A stretch of DNA of 64,000 nt from contig NZ_JABFHG010000004.1 in assembly GCF_013112485.1 (NCBI RefSeq), positions 124,001 to 188,000 of the forward strand, given 5' to 3'. Below are positions 1 through 10,120 of this stretch, piece by piece (position 1 is the stretch's first letter; each line of letters begins with the position of its first letter). The DNA comes from Roseicella sp. DB1501. Lineage in GTDB: Bacteria > Pseudomonadota > Alphaproteobacteria > Acetobacterales > Acetobacteraceae. The position numbers were made by a program, and so were the translations under genes. The notes beneath the pieces were generated by a model. The model was not told the origin of the DNA. It did not search any database and saw nothing but the letters and a program-made list of their open reading frames with translations.

Positions 1-1
1 G

Positions 2-352
2 AACAACGTCCCCACCTACTACACCTCGCGCCATTTCGAGGTGGCGAAGTTCTACACCAGGACCGAGCACAGCCTCTCGCCCGAGATCCTGGCGATGAGC
101 AAGCGCAGCTACGACAAGCTGGCCAAGCCCGACCAGGAGATCGTCCGCCAGGCGGCGAAGGAGAGCGTGCCGCATATGCGCAAGCTCTGGGTGGCGATGG
201 AGGAGGAGGCGCAGGCCAAGGTCGTCGCCGGCGGCGCGCAGATCGTCGAGGCGGACAAGGCGGCCTATGCCAGGCTGGTGCAGCCGGTCTACGACCAGTT
301 CGTCAAGGATGCGAAGCTGAAGGCGCTGGTCGAACGCATCCGGGCGGCCTGA
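2..352 (+). CDS. TRAP transporter solute-binding protein, C-terminal part
   Basis: This is the C-terminal end of a DctP-family periplasmic binding protein; the N-terminus lies before the window. The frame is open from base 2 and about 116 residues remain. The visible part carries the family pattern NNVPTYYTSRHFEV followed by a helix-rich tail with DQEIVRQAAKES and an R-L-W stretch, which is typical of the last third of TRAP receptors for C4-dicarboxylates and related acids. It would capture an organic acid and hand it to the DctQ-DctM membrane pair, whose genes follow after 5 bases. The substrate cannot be read from this fragment. Confidence 0.85.
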   Translation, partial: NNVPTYYTSRHFEVAKFYTRTEHSLSPEILAMSKRSYDKLAKPDQEIVRQAAKESVPHMRKLWVAMEEEAQAKVVAGGAQIVEADKAAYARLVQPVYDQFVKDAKLKALVERIRAA

Positions 353-357
353 CCGCC

Positions 358-888
358 ATGCGGGCGCTGCATCGGAGCGTCGGCGGGGTGCTGACCCTGG
401 TGGCGCGCGGCGCCATCCTCATCGCCGGCCTGGCGATGGTGGCCATGGTGCTGGTCGTCGCCTGGGGCGTCTTCGGCCGCTTCGTGCTGAACGACACGCC
501 GGCCTGGGCCGAGGCCTCGGCGCTGCTGCTGCTTGGCTGGGTGATCCTCGGCGCCGCCGCGGCCGGGGTGCGCGAGGGCTTCCATATGGGCTTCGACACG
601 CTGCGCGAGGTGCTGCCCGCACCGCTGGCTCGGCTGTTCCAGGTGCTGTCGGACCTCGCTGTCACCCTCTTCGGCATGGCGATGGCCTGGTACGGCGCCG
701 ACCTGGCGCTCGAGGTCTGGGACGCGACGCTGCCCACCCTCGGCCTGCCCGGCACGGTGGAATACCTGCCGCTCGCGCTCGGCGGGCTGCTGATTGCCCT
801 GTTCGGCCTGGAGCGACTGCTCTCGCATGCCGTGACCGGCCACGCGCCGGCCGGGATGCCGGAACACACCCTGCTCACCGACGCCTGA
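358..888 (+). CDS. TRAP transporter small permease DctQ
   Basis: The protein has 176 residues and four hydrophobic segments (about residues 15-40, 53-72, 93-115 and 135-157). The first ends in VFGRFVLND, followed by PAWAEA, the usual DctQ hallmark. It is the small membrane subunit of a tripartite ATP-independent transporter and bridges the binding protein to the large subunit. It begins 5 bases after the dctP stop, so the two are co-transcribed. Its last codons and stop sit in a 16-bp tandem duplication (874-904), so the stop codon is repeated just downstream without changing the protein. Confidence 0.88.
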   Translation: MRALHRSVGGVLTLVARGAILIAGLAMVAMVLVVAWGVFGRFVLNDTPAWAEASALLLLGWVILGAAAAGVREGFHMGFDTLREVLPAPLARLFQVLSDLAVTLFGMAMAWYGADLALEVWDATLPTLGLPGTVEYLPLALGGLLIALFGLERLLSHAVTGHAPAGMPEHTLLTDA

Positions 889-904
889 TCTCACCGACGC
901 CTGA
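874..904 (+). repeat. tandem duplication across the dctQ stop codon
   Basis: The unit CTCACCGACGCCTGAT at 874-889 is repeated (15 of 16 bases) at 890-904. The first copy contains the dctQ stop codon TGA at 886-888. The duplication probably arose by slippage and is neutral for the protein. Confidence 0.85.
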
Positions 905-952
905 AGCGGCACGCCGGGCGATCCCGGCACCGTCAGCCAGAAGGACGCCTCC

Positions 953-2233
953 GTGGAACTCACCGTCCTGCTCGGCAGCTTCGCGCTGCTGCTGCTGATC
1001 GGCACGCCGGTCGCCTTCGCGCTCGGCGCGGCGACGCTTGCCGCCGTGCTCTACATGGACCTGCCGCCGGTGGTGGTGTTCCAGCAGCTCTCCTCCGGCA
1101 TGAACGTCTTCTCCATGCTGGCCATCCCCTTCTTCGTCTTCGCCGGCGACCTGATGCTGCGCGGCCAGATCGCCGACCGGCTGGTGGCGCTGGCGGCCGC
1201 GATGGTCGGGCATCTGCGCGGCGGGCTGGGGCAGGTGAACATCGTCGCCGCGACGCTGTTCGGCGGCGTCTCCGGCTCGGCGGTCGCCGATGCCAGCGCG
1301 GTCGGCGGCGTCATGATCCCGCAGATGCGGGCACGGGGCTATGCGCCGGACTATGCGGTGAACATCACGGCGAACGCGGCGCTGATCGACCTGCTGATCC
1401 CGCCGAGCCACAACATGATCCTCTACGTCATCGCCGCCGGCGGGGCGATCAGCGTGGCCGATCTCTTCACCGCCGGCATCATCCCCGGCCTCGTCATGAT
1501 GCTGGCGCTGATGGTCGTCGCCTGGCTGGTCGCCATCCGCCGCGGCTATCCGCGCGAGGCCTTCCCGGGCTGGGCGGCGCTGCTGCGGCTGGCCGTCGGC
1601 GCCCTGCCGGGGCTGATGCTGATCGTCATCATCTTCGCCGGCGTCCGCAGCGGCATCTTCACCGCGACCGAGAGCGCCTGTGTCGCGGTGATCTACGCGC
1701 TGCTGGTCACCGTGCTGGTCTATCGCAGCCTGCGCTGGCAGGGCTTCCTGGAGGCGGTGGGCGGGGCGGTGCGGACCACCGGCATGGTCATGCTCATCAT
1801 CGGCACGGCGACCGCCTTCGGCTGGCTGATGGCGCTGCTGCAGGTGCCGGCGCAGACCGTCGCCTTCATGCGCGGCATTACCGAGGACCCGATCCTCACC
1901 CTGCTGCTGATCAACGTCATCCTGCTGGTGCTCGGCACCTTCATGGACATGGCGCCGCTGATCATGATCGGCACGCCGATCTTCCTGCCGGTGGTGAAGG
2001 CGCTGGGGATGGACCCGGTGCAGTTTGGCGTGGTGCTGATCGTCAATCTCGGCATCGGGCTGATCACGCCGCCGGTCGGCCCGGCGCTCTTCGTCGCCTG
2101 CGCGGTCGGCAAGGTCTCGATGTGGGACGCGACCAAGACCAGCGGGCCCTTCTACCTCGCCATGCTGGTGGTGCTCGGGTTGGTCACCTACATCCCCGGC
2201 CTGTCGCTCTGGCTGCCCAGGCTCTTCCACTGA
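953..2233 (+). CDS. TRAP transporter large permease DctM
   Basis: The protein has 426 residues, the normal length for DctM, and is hydrophobic throughout with roughly a dozen membrane segments. The family motif GVSGSAVADASAVGG is present near residues 103-117, and there is an internal repeat-like PPVGPALF near the C-terminus. It is the sodium-coupled channel subunit of the TRAP importer. The start is a GTG at 953, preceded by AAGGA at 941-945. It completes a dctPQM operon; no later gene on this strand follows, because the next gene is convergent. Confidence 0.93.
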   Translation: MELTVLLGSFALLLLIGTPVAFALGAATLAAVLYMDLPPVVVFQQLSSGMNVFSMLAIPFFVFAGDLMLRGQIADRLVALAAAMVGHLRGGLGQVNIVAATLFGGVSGSAVADASAVGGVMIPQMRARGYAPDYAVNITANAALIDLLIPPSHNMILYVIAAGGAISVADLFTAGIIPGLVMMLALMVVAWLVAIRRGYPREAFPGWAALLRLAVGALPGLMLIVIIFAGVRSGIFTATESACVAVIYALLVTVLVYRSLRWQGFLEAVGGAVRTTGMVMLIIGTATAFGWLMALLQVPAQTVAFMRGITEDPILTLLLINVILLVLGTFMDMAPLIMIGTPIFLPVVKALGMDPVQFGVVLIVNLGIGLITPPVGPALFVACAVGKVSMWDATKTSGPFYLAMLVVLGLVTYIPGLSLWLPRLFH

Positions 2234-2258
2234 GCCGCCCGGAGCGGCCGCGATTGCC

Positions 2259-3479
2259 TCAGCGCCCCGCCCGCCGCAGCCAGAGATAGCCGAGCGCGCA
2301 GACCGCCAGCGCCACCGCGAAGCTCGAGAGCGCCGCGCCGATGCCGCCCCAGCGCGCGGCGAGGCCGGAGACCGCCTGCAGCACCGCCGCGCCGCCGAAG
2401 AAGGCGACGTTGTTGGCCGAGAGGGCGCGGCCGGTCTGCTCCGGCGGCACCGCCGCGCGCACCTGGGCGAAGACCAGGATCTGGAAGGAGATGACGAGGC
2501 CGAAGACGACCATCACCGTCGCGTCGAAGCCGGCTGGCAGGGCCGCGACGCCGAGCATGGCCGAGAGCCAGCCGCCGGGCCCGCCCGCCGGCAGCAGCAG
2601 GATCAGCCCGGCGACAACCAGATGGCTGCCGGCCAGCAGCAGCACCGGCCGCCCGACCAGCCGCTGCACCACCCCGGCCAGCGCCGGGCCGATGACCAGG
2701 GCCAGCGCCACCAGCAGCAGGACATTGCCCGCCTGCACCCGGCTGAGGCCCTTCGCCTCCATCAGCCAGGGCCCGCCCCAGAGGCCGCGCACCCCGAGCA
2801 CCGCGGCGAAGCTGGCGAAGGCGATGACCATCAGCGGCCGCAGCCGCGGCGAGGCGGCGATCGCCAGGATCTCCTGCGTGTCCTGCCAGAGCGAGCGCGA
2901 GACGGCGCCCGCCCGCGGCGAGGGCCGCACGGTGAGCGCGACGGCCGCGAGGGCCAGCAGCGCCAGCCCGCCCGAGGCCCAGAAGCCGGCCCGCCAGCCC
3001 TGCCACTCCACCAGCAGGGCGAGCGGCGAGGCGCTGAGCAGCATGCCCGAATTGCCGAAGGCCTGGATGATGCCGGACCAGAGGGCGAAGCGGTGCCCGT
3101 CCATGGCGCGCGCCGCATAGGTCATCGGGCACATCAGCGCGCCGGAGCAGCCGATGCCGAGCACGCATTGCGCGACCAGCAGGCCGAGCGGCCCGGTGGC
3201 GAGCGCCGCCATGACGCAGCCCAGCGCGCCGATGCCGAGCAGCACCAGCGCCGTGCGCCGCACCCCCCAGCGGTCGAGCCCGATGCCGACCGGCAGCATG
3301 GCCAGCGCGAAGGCCGCCGGGAAAGCGCCGGTCAGCGCCGCCAGGCTGTCCGGCGTCAGGCCGAGATCGCGCGAGAGCACATCGGCGGCGATCGCCGGCA
3401 GGGTGCGCACGGCGTTGGAGAAGACATGGCCCAGTGCGAGCGCCAGGATCGGCAGCTCGGGGCCGCGCAATGACGGCAC
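2259..3479 (-). CDS. MFS transporter
   Basis: This is a major facilitator superfamily carrier of about 406 residues with twelve predicted membrane segments. The loop between helices 2 and 3 carries the variant signature GIGLDRWGVRR, and a second half begins near the middle of the chain. I chose the GTG at 3479 because GGGGGGAAAGC lies directly upstream; a TTG at 3518 is the only longer option. It follows the FAD-linked dehydrogenase gene by about 50 bases on the same strand, so it may move that enzyme's 2-hydroxyacid substrate. That link rests on position only, and the transported compound is unknown. Confidence 0.85.
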   Translation of the reverse strand: MPSLRGPELPILALALGHVFSNAVRTLPAIAADVLSRDLGLTPDSLAALTGAFPAAFALAMLPVGIGLDRWGVRRTALVLLGIGALGCVMAALATGPLGLLVAQCVLGIGCSGALMCPMTYAARAMDGHRFALWSGIIQAFGNSGMLLSASPLALLVEWQGWRAGFWASGGLALLALAAVALTVRPSPRAGAVSRSLWQDTQEILAIAASPRLRPLMVIAFASFAAVLGVRGLWGGPWLMEAKGLSRVQAGNVLLLVALALVIGPALAGVVQRLVGRPVLLLAGSHLVVAGLILLLPAGGPGGWLSAMLGVAALPAGFDATVMVVFGLVISFQILVFAQVRAAVPPEQTGRALSANNVAFFGGAAVLQAVSGLAARWGGIGAALSSFAVALAVCALGYLWLRRAGR

Positions 3480-3528
3480 GCTTTCCCCCCTGGCCGCGGC
3501 TGCCGGTGGCGGCCGCAACGGTCTTGCG

Positions 3529-4923
3529 TCAGTTCCGGAACATCTTGCCCGGGTTCAGGATGCCCTTCGGGTCGAGGCTGGTCTTGATGCTGCGCATCAC
3601 CGCCAGCGCCTCGGCGCCATGCTCGGTCTCGAGGAATTCCCGCTTGCCGATGCCGACGCCGTGCTCGCCCGAGCAGGTGCCGCCGAGCGACAGGCCGCGG
3701 GCGACGATCTTCCGGTCCAGCTCCCAGGCCTTGTCGAGCTCCCGAGGGTCGTTCGGGTCGAAGAGGATGATCTGGTGGAAATTCCCGTCGCCGACATGGC
3801 CGACGATGCAGGTGGTGAAGCCGGCCTCGATCGCATCCTGCTTGGCGCCGAGGATGGCATCCGCCAGTTTAGAGATCGGCACGCAGACATCGGTGGTGAT
3901 GCCGCGGAAGCCAGGCTTGAGCGCCATGCCGGCCCAGTAGGCGTCGTGTCGCGCCTGCCAGAGGCGGTTGCGCGTCTCGGTATCCGTCGCCCAGGTGAAG
4001 CCCTCGCCGCCGAAATCGGCGGCGATCGCCTGCACCGCCTCGGCCTGCTCGGCGACCGCGGCGGCAGTGCCGTGGAATTCCAGGAAGAGGGTCGGCGTGT
4101 TGCGGAAGCCCTCGAGCTTCGAGTAGCGGATGCAGGCCTCCATCTGGTCGGCATCGAGCAACTCGATGCGGGCGACCGGGATGCCGGACTGCATGGTGAC
4201 GATGGTGGTGTTCACCGCCGCGGCGAGGTCCGGGAACTGACAGACCGCGGCGCTCATCGCCTCCGGGATGCCGTGCAGGCGCAGCCGGATCCTGGTGATG
4301 ATGCCGAGCGTGCCCTCGGAGCCGATGAAGAGCCGCGTCAGGTCATAGCCATTGGCGCCCTTGCGCGCCCGCCCGCCGGTCTGGATCACCCGGCCATCGG
4401 CCAGCACCACCTCGAGGCCGAGGACGTTCTCGCGGATCGTGCCATAGCGCACCGCATTGGTGCCTGAGGCGCGCGTCGCGCACATGCCGCCGATGGTGCA
4501 GACGCTGCCCGGATCGACCGGGAAGAACATGCCCTGGTCGCGCAGGAAGTCGTTGAGCTGCTGTCGCGTCACGCCCGGCTCGATCAGGCAGTCCATGTCC
4601 TCGGCATTGACCTCAAGCACCGCCGTCATGCGCGAGAGGTCGAGCGAGATGCCCCGGCGCACCGGGTTCACATGCCCCTCCAGGCTGGTGCCGGCGCCGA
4701 AGGCGACCACCGGCACGCCATGGTGGTGGCAGAGGGCGAGGATGCGGCTCACCTCCTCCGTGCTCTCGACGAAGGCGACGGCATCGGGGAGGGTGGGCGG
4801 GGTCTGGTCCTCGCCGCGGGCATGCTGCTCGCGCACCGCCTGGGCGGTGGAGAGGCGGTCGCCGAGGAATTCGCGCAGGGCGGCGATGACGGCGTCGGCG
4901 GGACGGGGAGCGATCGTGTTCAT
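3529..4923 (-). CDS. FAD-linked 2-hydroxyacid dehydrogenase (D-lactate dehydrogenase / GlcD family)
   Basis: The protein has 464 residues. The N-terminal half is a PCMH-type FAD-binding domain with GAGTSLEGH (near residue 77) and GGMCATRASGTNAVRYG (about residues 145-161). The C-terminal half is the FAD-oxidase C domain with HVGDGNFH (near residue 374) and CSGEHGVG (near 416). These match mitochondrial-type D-lactate dehydrogenases and glycolate oxidase subunit GlcD. It should oxidise a D-2-hydroxyacid to the 2-oxoacid and pass electrons to a cytochrome or quinone. There are no GlcE or GlcF partners nearby, which favours the stand-alone D-lactate type. ATG at 4923 is preceded by GAGGAACCGCC. 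Confidence 0.9.
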   Translation of the reverse strand: MNTIAPRPADAVIAALREFLGDRLSTAQAVREQHARGEDQTPPTLPDAVAFVESTEEVSRILALCHHHGVPVVAFGAGTSLEGHVNPVRRGISLDLSRMTAVLEVNAEDMDCLIEPGVTRQQLNDFLRDQGMFFPVDPGSVCTIGGMCATRASGTNAVRYGTIRENVLGLEVVLADGRVIQTGGRARKGANGYDLTRLFIGSEGTLGIITRIRLRLHGIPEAMSAAVCQFPDLAAAVNTTIVTMQSGIPVARIELLDADQMEACIRYSKLEGFRNTPTLFLEFHGTAAAVAEQAEAVQAIAADFGGEGFTWATDTETRNRLWQARHDAYWAGMALKPGFRGITTDVCVPISKLADAILGAKQDAIEAGFTTCIVGHVGDGNFHQIILFDPNDPRELDKAWELDRKIVARGLSLGGTCSGEHGVGIGKREFLETEHGAEALAVMRSIKTSLDPKGILNPGKMFRN

Positions 4924-5014
4924 GGCGGTTCCTCGCGCTCGCCTCCGGGTAGCATGGCGGCGCGGGGCGGGAAATGCCGGCCTGCGCGGCCCGGCCCCGC
5001 CCGCCGCGCCGGTC

Positions 5015-5872
5015 TCAGTCCTCCCGGGCGAGCGGGCAGGTCAGGCAGTGCGGCCCGCCGCCGCCGGCGGTGAAGAGCGCGAGCGCCGGGTCCAGCACCG
5101 TCAGCCCCTCGGCCCGCAGCGCGGCGTTGAGGTCCCGGCTCTCGGCGGCGGAGATCACGCGGTCCCCGCCGAGGGCCAGGATGTTGCAGCCGAGGCGCAT
5201 GGTCTCGCGGTAGGACACGGGGAGGCAACGGACGCCATGCGCCCCGAGCCAAGCGGCGAATTCCTCCGGCAGCGCCTCCAGGCAGGCGACGGCGAGGCCG
5301 GGAGCCGCCATGCAGAACAGCACGTCCAGATGCAGGAAATGCTCGTCGAAGGGCTCGATCCGCACCTCCCAGTCCTCGGTGCGGAGCCAACCGGCCAACT
5401 GCTCCGCCCCGGCCAGGTCGGTGCGGCCGCCGCTGGCGCCGATCACGGCGAGGCCGGGGCGAAGGATATGGACATCGCCCCCCTCCAACGTCCCGGCCGA
5501 GCTCTTGCGCCAGAAGCGGGAGCCCTGCGCCGCGTGCCAGTCCAGTAGCGGGGCGTATTCGCCGCGGCGCTGCGGCCGCTCGAGCTGGCAGAGCACCGGC
5601 CCGCGATGCGTCACCACCACGCTGTCGCGGGTATAGGCCATGTAGGGCAGGTGCGGCTCGGGCGGCAGGCGGTGCACCTGGACCCCGGCCTGCTCCAGCG
5701 CCCCCACCAGCTCGCGGTGCTGCGCCTGCAGCCCCTGCAGGTCCGGCTGCCGGCCCGCCGCCAGGGTGCGGCGGGCGATCGCGTTGCTCGGGATCCAGCG
5801 GTAGTGGTCAGGCGGGCAGAGAAGGACCTCGGTGAGGCGCCCGGTCTCCGAGGCGACGGTCCAGGGTGGCAT
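5015..5872 (-). CDS. amidinotransferase-fold hydrolase (dimethylargininase-like)
   Basis: This 285-residue protein belongs to the guanidino-group modifying superfamily (DDAH, arginine deiminase, amidinotransferase). It shows the LEGGDV motif near residue 130, HLDVLFC with the likely active-site His near 178, and GGGGPHCLTC near the C-terminus, which holds the expected catalytic Cys near residue 276. Such enzymes hydrolyse guanidines such as methylarginines through a Cys-thiouronium intermediate. The precise substrate cannot be decided from sequence. The gene is divergent from the formate dehydrogenase operon, with 187 bases between them. Confidence 0.85.
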   Translation of the reverse strand: MPPWTVASETGRLTEVLLCPPDHYRWIPSNAIARRTLAAGRQPDLQGLQAQHRELVGALEQAGVQVHRLPPEPHLPYMAYTRDSVVVTHRGPVLCQLERPQRRGEYAPLLDWHAAQGSRFWRKSSAGTLEGGDVHILRPGLAVIGASGGRTDLAGAEQLAGWLRTEDWEVRIEPFDEHFLHLDVLFCMAAPGLAVACLEALPEEFAAWLGAHGVRCLPVSYRETMRLGCNILALGGDRVISAAESRDLNAALRAEGLTVLDPALALFTAGGGGPHCLTCPLARED

Positions 5873-5996
5873 CGCGCCAGGGTGGCGCCGGCCGCCGGCC
5901 GCGTCCAGGCGGAGGCCGACACTTCACGAACTCGCCAGACCGGCCGGTCGCCCGCAACTGGAAAACTGGCGCTCGCTTGCACATTCTGAGATGACT

Positions 5997-6014
5997 GTAT
6001 GTGCGGAATCATAC
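5997..6014. promoter_or_regulatory. small dyad in the fdoG upstream region
   Basis: The 187-base gap between the divergent amidinotransferase gene and fdoG contains GTATG (5997-6001) and CATAC (6010-6014) separated by eight bases, 46 bases before the fdoG start. It could be an operator or part of a promoter. A five-base arm is weak evidence, and I found no convincing sigma-70 or sigma-54 promoter around it. Confidence 0.25.
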
Positions 6015-6059
6015 GTCGTGGGCTGCATCCGTGGCAGCGCTTCGAGCCGGGGAGATCGC

Positions 6060-9000
6060 ATGAACATCCAAGTATCGCGGCGAGGACTCCTGAAGGGAGC
6101 CGGCGCCGCCGCCGCCGGCACCTCCCTGGCCGCTATGGGGTTTGGCGAGGCCGAAGCGGCGGTCGCGGCGCATGTCCGGCCGATGAAGCTGGCCAACACC
6201 ACCGAGACCCGCAACACCTGCCCTTACTGCTCGGTCGCCTGCGGCGTCATCATCTATGCCAAGGGCGATCTCCGGAAGGGTGAGCGGGCCGACATCATCC
6301 ATATCGAGGGCGATGCGGACCACCCGACCAATCTCGGCACGCTCTGCCCGAAGGGCGCCGCGCTGAAGGATTTCGTCCACGCCCCGACGCGGCTGCAATA
6401 CCCGATGGTGCGCCGCCCCGGCTCGGACAAGTTCGAGCGCATCTCCTGGGATGCGGCGCTGGATCGTATCGCGCGGTTGATGAAGGACGACCGCGACGCG
6501 AATTTCCTGGCCCGCAACAAGGACGGAACGCCGGTGAACCGGTGGACCACCACCGGCATGCTGGCCGCCTCCGCCACCACCAACGAGACCGCCTGGGCCA
6601 CCTTCAAGGTCGCCAAGGCCCTCGGGATCGTCGGCTTCGACAACCAGGCGCGCGTCTGACACGGCCCCACGGTGTCCAGTTTGGGCCCGAGTTTTGGTCG
6701 TGGTGCGATGACGAATGCCTGGACCGACATCAAGAACACCGACCTCGTCGTCGTCATGGGCGGCAACGCGGCGGAGGCGCACCCCTGCGGCTTCAAATGG
6801 GTGACGGAGGCGAAGGCGCATCGCGGCGCCAGGCTCATCGTCGTCGACCCGCGCTACACCCGCACGGCCTCGGTCGCGGATTTCTACGCGCCGATCCGCC
6901 AGGGCACGGACATCGCCTTCCTGCTCGGCTTGATCCGCTGGTGCATGGAGAACGACAAGGTCCAGTGGGAGTACACCAAGGCCTTCACCAACGCCTCCTA
7001 CATCGTCAAGGACGGCTTCGGCTACCAGGACGGGCTATTCACCGGCTATGACGAGGAGAAGCGCGACTACGACCGCTCGAGCTGGGACTATGTGATCGGC
7101 GAGGACGGCTATGCCGTGACCGACCCGACGCTGCAGCACCCGCGCTGTGTCTGGAACCTGCTGAAGCAGCATGTCAACTTCTACACGCCCGAGATGGTGG
7201 AGCGCATCTGCGGCACGCCGAAGGAGAAATTCCTGAAGGTGGCGCAGATGATCGGCGAGTGCTCCTCGCCGACCAGGACCATGACCTCGATGTACGCGCT
7301 CGGCTGGACCCAGCACTCGCATGGGGCGCAGAACATCCGCGCCATGGCGATGCTGCAGCTCATCCTGGGCAATATCGGCGTGCGCGGCGGCGGCATGAAC
7401 GCGCTGCGCGGGCATTCGAACATCCAGGGCCTGACCGATCTCGGCCTGATGTCGCACCTTCTCACCGGCTATCTCAACATGCCGACGGAGCAGGAGGCGG
7501 ATTTCGAGACCTATATGAAGTCCCGGCAGTTCAAGCCGCTGCGGCCGGGGCAGACCAGCTACTGGCAGAACTACCGGAAGTTCATGGTGAGCTTCCAGAA
7601 GGCGATGTGGGGCGACGCTGCCACTGCCGAGAATGACTGGGCCTATGACTACCTGTCGAAGCTCGACGTGCCGGCCTACGACGTGCTGCGCATGTTCGAG
7701 CTGATGAATGCCGGGCGGGTCAACGGCTATATCTGCCAGGGCTTCAACCCGGTGCTCGCCTTCCCCAACCGGGGCAAGATCACGGCTGGGCTGTCCAAGC
7801 TGAAATTCCTCGTCACGATGGACCCGCTGGAGACGGAGACCGCCCGGTTCTGGGAGAACCATGGCGAGTTCAACGACGTCGATACGCGCGCCATCCAGAC
7901 CGAGGTGTTCCAGCTTCCCACCACCTGCTTCGCCGAGGAGGAGGGCTCGCTCACCAATTCGGGGCGCTGGCTACAATGGCACTGGGCCGGCGGCTCGCCG
8001 CCCGGCGAAGCGCAGCACGACACCTGGATCATGGCGCAGATCTTCCTGCGCATGCGCGAGCTCTATCGCAAGGAAGGCGGCGCCTTCCCAGACCCGATCC
8101 TGAACCTGTCCTGGGAGTACCACGACCCGAACGAGCCGGAGCCGGAGGAGCTGGCGAAGGAGATCAATGGCCGGGCGCTGCGTGACCTGACCGACCCGAG
8201 CGACCCCGCGAAGGTCCTCGTGCCGGCCGGCAAGCAGGTGGTGAATTTCTCGCAGCTCCGCGACGATGGCTCGACCATGTGCGGCTGCTGGATCTATTCC
8301 GGCTGCTTCAACGAGGCCGGCAACAACATGGCGCGCCGGGACAACCACGACCCGGACGAGACCGGCGCCTATCTCGGCTGGACCTTCGCCTGGCCGCTGA
8401 ACCGGCGGACGCTCTACAACCGCGCCTCCGCCGATCTCCAGGGCCGGCCCTGGGACCCGTCCCGCAAGCTGCTGGAATGGGATGGCACGAAATGGACCGG
8501 CTACGACGTGCCGGACATCGCGCCGAATGCGAAGCCCGGGGAGGTCGGCCCCTTCATCATGAACCAGGAAGGCGTGTCGCGGCTGTTCAGCCGGGGTATG
8601 ATGCGCGACGGACCCTTCCCGGCGCATATGGAGCCCTTCGAATCGCCGGTGCCGAACGTGCTGAACCCGAAGATGCGCGGCAATCCCGTGGCACGCATCT
8701 TCGAGAGCGACGTGGCGCAGTTCGGCACCTCGGAGGAATTCCCCTATGCGGCGACCTCCTACCGTCTCACCGAGCATTTCCATTACTGGACCAAGCACAA
8801 CCGGGTGAATGCATCGCTGCAGCCGGAATTCTTCGTCGAGATCTCGGAGGAGCTGGCGGCGGAGAAGGGCATCACGCTCGGCGGCTGGGTGCGGGTATGG
8901 TCGAAGCGCGGTTCGGTGAAGGCCAAGGCGGTGGTCACCAAGCGCATCCGGCCGCTCCGCTGCGACGGGAAGGTGGTGCATGTGATCGGCATCCCGCTGC

Positions 9001-9149
9001 ATTGGGGCTTCGTCGGCGCGGCGAAGAAGGGGTTCGGGCCGAACTCGCTTTCGCCCTTCGTCGGCGAGGCTAATATCGAGACGCCCGGCTACAAGGCCTT
9101 CCTCGTCAATATCGAGCCGAGCACGCCGCCGGCGGGGGTGGTGGCATGA
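6060..9149 (+). CDS. fdoG: formate dehydrogenase major subunit, selenoprotein (UGA = Sec200)
   Basis: This is the molybdopterin catalytic subunit of a membrane-bound formate dehydrogenase (FdnG/FdoG type), 1029 residues when the in-frame TGA at 6657-6659 is read as selenocysteine. The TGA sits exactly in the conserved context NQARV-U-HGPTV, where Sec binds molybdenum, and both flanks continue the family sequence in one frame. The start ATG is preceded by GGGGAG. Residues 1-33 form a Tat signal (SRRGLLKG), and Cys54, Cys57 and Cys61 begin the [4Fe-4S] site, so the enzyme faces the periplasm. fdoH overlaps it by four bases. Gene callers will split it into two ORFs (6060-6659 and 6672-9149); this is not a broken gene. 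Whether it is Fdo- or Fdn-like physiologically is not decidable. Confidence 0.96.
6657..6692 (+). promoter_or_regulatory. UGA(Sec) codon with bacterial SECIS-like hairpin
   Basis: TGA at 6657-6659 is followed, after 11 bases, by a sequence that can fold into a short hairpin. The upper stem GTCC (6674-6677) pairs with GGGC (6683-6686) through a loop AGTTT, which contains the G and U expected at the apex of bacterial SECIS elements. The 11-base spacing equals that of E. coli fdhF as I remember it. SelB would bind this hairpin to deliver Sec-tRNA. The fold was made by hand and the lower stem is imperfect. Confidence 0.7.
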
Positions 9150-10120
9150 ACGACAGCCCGCGCACGGCGGTCAGCAACCCGCCGACGCAATCGATGATCA
9201 GCAATCTCGGGCCGGGCGACCTGGTGCGCCGCTCGGCGACCGAGAGCCTGCCGCCGCCCGAGCGGCAGCTCACGCCCGTGGCGAAGCTGATCGACGTCTC
9301 GAAATGCATCGGCTGCAAGGCCTGCCAGTCGGCCTGCGTGGAGTGGAACGACACCACGCCGGCGATCGGGGAGAATGTGGGCGTCTACACCAACCCGCAT
9401 GACCTCACGGAGAACATGTTCACCCTGATGCGCTTCACCGAATGGGTGAACCCGGAGACCGACAGTCTCGAATGGCTCATCCGCAAGGATGGCTGCATGC
9501 ATTGCGCCGATCCGGGCTGCCTCAAGGCCTGCCCGGCGCCCGGCGCCATCGTGCAGTACACGAACGGCATCGTCGATTTCATCCATGAGAACTGCATCGG
9601 CTGCGGCTATTGCGTGAAGGGCTGCCCCTTCAACATCCCCCGCATCTCCAAGGCCGATCACCGCTCCTACAAGTGCACCCTCTGCTCGGACCGCGTCGCG
9701 GTGGGGCAGGGGCCGGCCTGCGCCAAGGCCTGCCCGACCCAGGCGATCGTCTTCGGCACCAAGGAGGACATGAAGGCGCATGCCGCCGGCCGCATCGAGG
9801 ACCTGAAGTCGCGCGGCTACAGCAATGCCGGGCTCTACGATCCGCCCGGCGTCGGCGGCACGCATGTCATGTACGTGCTGCACCATGCCGACAAGCCGCA
9901 TATCTATGCCGGCCTGCCGGACGATCCGCGCATCTCGCCCATCGTGCAGACCTGGAAGGGGCTGACCAAATATGTCGGCCTCGCCGCCATGGGCCTGCTC
10001 GCCGCGGGCAGCGTGGTGCACGGGCTCTTCGCCCGGCCCAACCGGGTCGCGCCGGAGGACGAGGCGCATGCCGAGCAGCTCGTCGAGTCCCCGCCCGGCG
10101 GGTCGAGGGAGACAGCCTGA
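9146..10120 (+). CDS. fdoH: formate dehydrogenase iron-sulfur subunit
   Basis: The beta subunit has 324 residues and carries four ferredoxin-type cysteine clusters: [37 protein letters not shown] and CTLCSDRV with a later CAKACP. These would hold four [4Fe-4S] centres that pass electrons from the Sec subunit to cytochrome b. One membrane helix near residues 275-293 ([20 protein letters not shown] region) anchors it, as in FdnH. It overlaps fdoG by ATGA and its stop overlaps the start of fdoI, indicating tight co-translation. Confidence 0.95.
   Translation: MNDSPRTAVSNPPTQSMISNLGPGDLVRRSATESLPPPERQLTPVAKLIDVSKCIGCKACQSACVEWNDTTPAIGENVGVYTNPHDLTENMFTLMRFTEWVNPETDSLEWLIRKDGCMHCADPGCLKACPAPGAIVQYTNGIVDFIHENCIGCGYCVKGCPFNIPRISKADHRSYKCTLCSDRVAVGQGPACAKACPTQAIVFGTKEDMKAHAAGRIEDLKSRGYSNAGLYDPPGVGGTHVMYVLHHADKPHIYAGLPDDPRISPIVQTWKGLTKYVGLAAMGLLAAGSVVHGLFARPNRVAPEDEAHAEQLVESPPGGSRETA

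Noticed and set aside
5941-6059. A sigma-54 promoter in front of fdoG.
   Set aside because: TTGCAC at 5977-5982 is not followed by a correctly spaced TTGC or TGCA element. Only a weak dyad remains.
6060-6659. fdoG as a truncated pseudogene or as two genes.
   Set aside because: The TGA is at the Sec position, both halves are in one frame, and the Sec machinery is encoded just downstream.
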